Positions 14,338-15,112 of a DNA stretch of 15,112 nt are shown one piece after another. The notes beneath the pieces were generated by a model. It worked only from the letters and a program-made list of their open reading frames with translations, was not told the DNA's origin and searched no databases. Location: assembly GCA_030631085.1 (NCBI GenBank), contig DAOVLV010000008.1:1-15112 (forward strand). Direction: 5' to 3'. The position numbers were made by a program, and so were the translations under genes. How positions within the stretch are numbered: position 1 is the first letter of the stretch; every line of letters starts with the position of its first letter. Source of the stretch: Planctomycetales bacterium (lineage in GTDB: Bacteria > Planctomycetota > Phycisphaerae > SM23-33).

Positions 14338-15112
14338 ATGACTATGAACCGAACGATGTTGCGAGTTATCATTGCCGTTGTCGTCGCACAAATGTCCGCA
14401 CTTCCTGCCCTGGCGGGCAAGCCTGTTTTTCCCGGAAAGATATGGCGTGATGCGACGCCCGAGTCCCAGGGCGTCGATTCGACCAAACTCAACGAGGCTA
14501 TGGCCTATCTGGCCGGCAAGTGCGGAAAGCATCGAACAACCCAGGCCGTCGTAATCCGCAACGGATACAGGATATGGAAAGGGTCCGATGCCGATAATCG
14601 GCACAACGTCTGGTCCTGCGGCAAGAGCTTTACCAGCACCGTCCTGGGATTGCTGATCGATGACGGTAAATGCACGCTGGAGACACTTGCCAGGGATTAC
14701 GTTCCCAAACTGGCCAAGCAATACTCAGGGGTAAAACTGCGGCACTTCGCGACGATGACTTCGGGGTACGACGCTGTCGGGGGCGATCAGAGCCGGACCC
14801 CGTTCGTTCCCGCCAAGCCCCTGTTCAAACCCGGCGCGAAGTTCCAGTATTGGGACTCGGCGATGAACCAGTTCGCCAACACGCTGACACGTATCGCCAA
14901 AGAGCCGATCAGGGACCTGTTCAAGCGGCGGATTGCCGACCCGGTCGGCATGAAAAACTGGAAATGGGGAGATTGGGGTACTATCGGTGGGCTGCTCGTC
15001 AACGGTGGAGCCGGAAATAAGGGAAAGGGATTGCACATCTCCGCCAACGACATGGCCCGCTTCGGTCTGCTCTTCCTCAACCGGGGCAACTGGAACGGCC
15101 GGCAACTTATCA
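14338..15112 (+). CDS. exported beta-lactamase-fold serine hydrolase (3' truncated by the window)
   Basis: The frame is open from the ATG at 14338 to the window edge, 258 codons with no stop. AGGAG at 14326-14330 and a signal peptide (MTMNRTMLRVIIAVVVAQMS..., likely cut after ALA near residue 26) support the start and export. The mature part resembles class C beta-lactamase/6-aminohexanoate-oligomer hydrolase/esterase proteins. The SxxK nucleophile motif is SCGK at Ser93-Lys96 inside WSCGKSFTSTVLGLLID. The second motif, usually YxN, reads YWD at Tyr171-Asp173. Segments HFATMTSGYD, FKPGAKFQYW and ISANDMARFGLLFLNRG are typical of the family. The third motif near the C-terminus lies outside the window. 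Family members hydrolyse esters, amides or D-peptides, and true beta-lactam hydrolysis is only one possibility. Confidence 0.88.
   Translation, partial: MTMNRTMLRVIIAVVVAQMSALPALAGKPVFPGKIWRDATPESQGVDSTKLNEAMAYLAGKCGKHRTTQAVVIRNGYRIWKGSDADNRHNVWSCGKSFTSTVLGLLIDDGKCTLETLARDYVPKLAKQYSGVKLRHFATMTSGYDAVGGDQSRTPFVPAKPLFKPGAKFQYWDSAMNQFANTLTRIAKEPIRDLFKRRIADPVGMKNWKWGDWGTIGGLLVNGGAGNKGKGLHISANDMARFGLLFLNRGNWNGRQLI

Overview
This is a bacterial chromosomal segment with moderately high GC coding sequence and ordinary housekeeping genes. It most resembles a planctomycete of the Phycisphaerae type. The pointers are a PEP-CTERM surface protein, a secreted VIT/von Willebrand A protein, a membrane-anchored multi-zinc-ribbon protein, an MGDG-synthase-like glycosyltransferase, and short degenerate repeats in most of the larger intergenic gaps. 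This placement is an inference from gene style. There is no rRNA or other phylogenetic marker in the window.

Layout, left to right. (1) Positions 1-207 hold the 3' end of an unidentified gene. (2) Positions 324-3264 are a proteostasis pair on the + strand: an Hsp20 small heat-shock protein and an ATP-dependent Lon protease, separated by an AT-rich inverted repeat. (3) Positions 3355-6301 hold a membrane zinc-ribbon protein, a three-helix membrane protein and a DinG-type iron-sulfur helicase. The last two overlap by ATGA and are probably one transcript with the first. (4) A PEP-CTERM exported protein lies on the - strand (6580-7203), convergent with dinG and divergent from a secreted VIT/vWA protein (7570-9786). 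(5) Three - strand genes follow: a glycosyltransferase (9930-11063), a polytopic membrane protein with a helical repeat-like C-terminus (11060-12928, GTGA overlap with the glycosyltransferase) and an APH-fold phosphotransferase (13073-14116). (6) A beta-lactamase-fold serine hydrolase with a good sigma-70 promoter starts at 14338 and runs off the right edge.

The most unusual content lies between the genes. Two copies of a roughly 155-bp element (6287-6443, and 9791-9945 in the opposite orientation) share a conserved AT-rich core of about 57 bp. Each is bounded by inverted arms built from GGCATTN heptamers. Both sit between convergent genes, and in each case an arm supplies the stop codon of a neighbouring gene (dinG and the glycosyltransferase both end in His-TAG read from GGCATTAG). 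Other gaps carry relatives with different repeat units: TAATTGG at 753-824 and 13020-13038, GGATTACAG at 7384-7508, and ATTGGGC/GGTCATT at 14172-14267. A separate 20-bp repeat-like sequence supplies the stop codon of the PEP-CTERM gene. No transposase, integrase, CRISPR array, tRNA or rRNA was seen.
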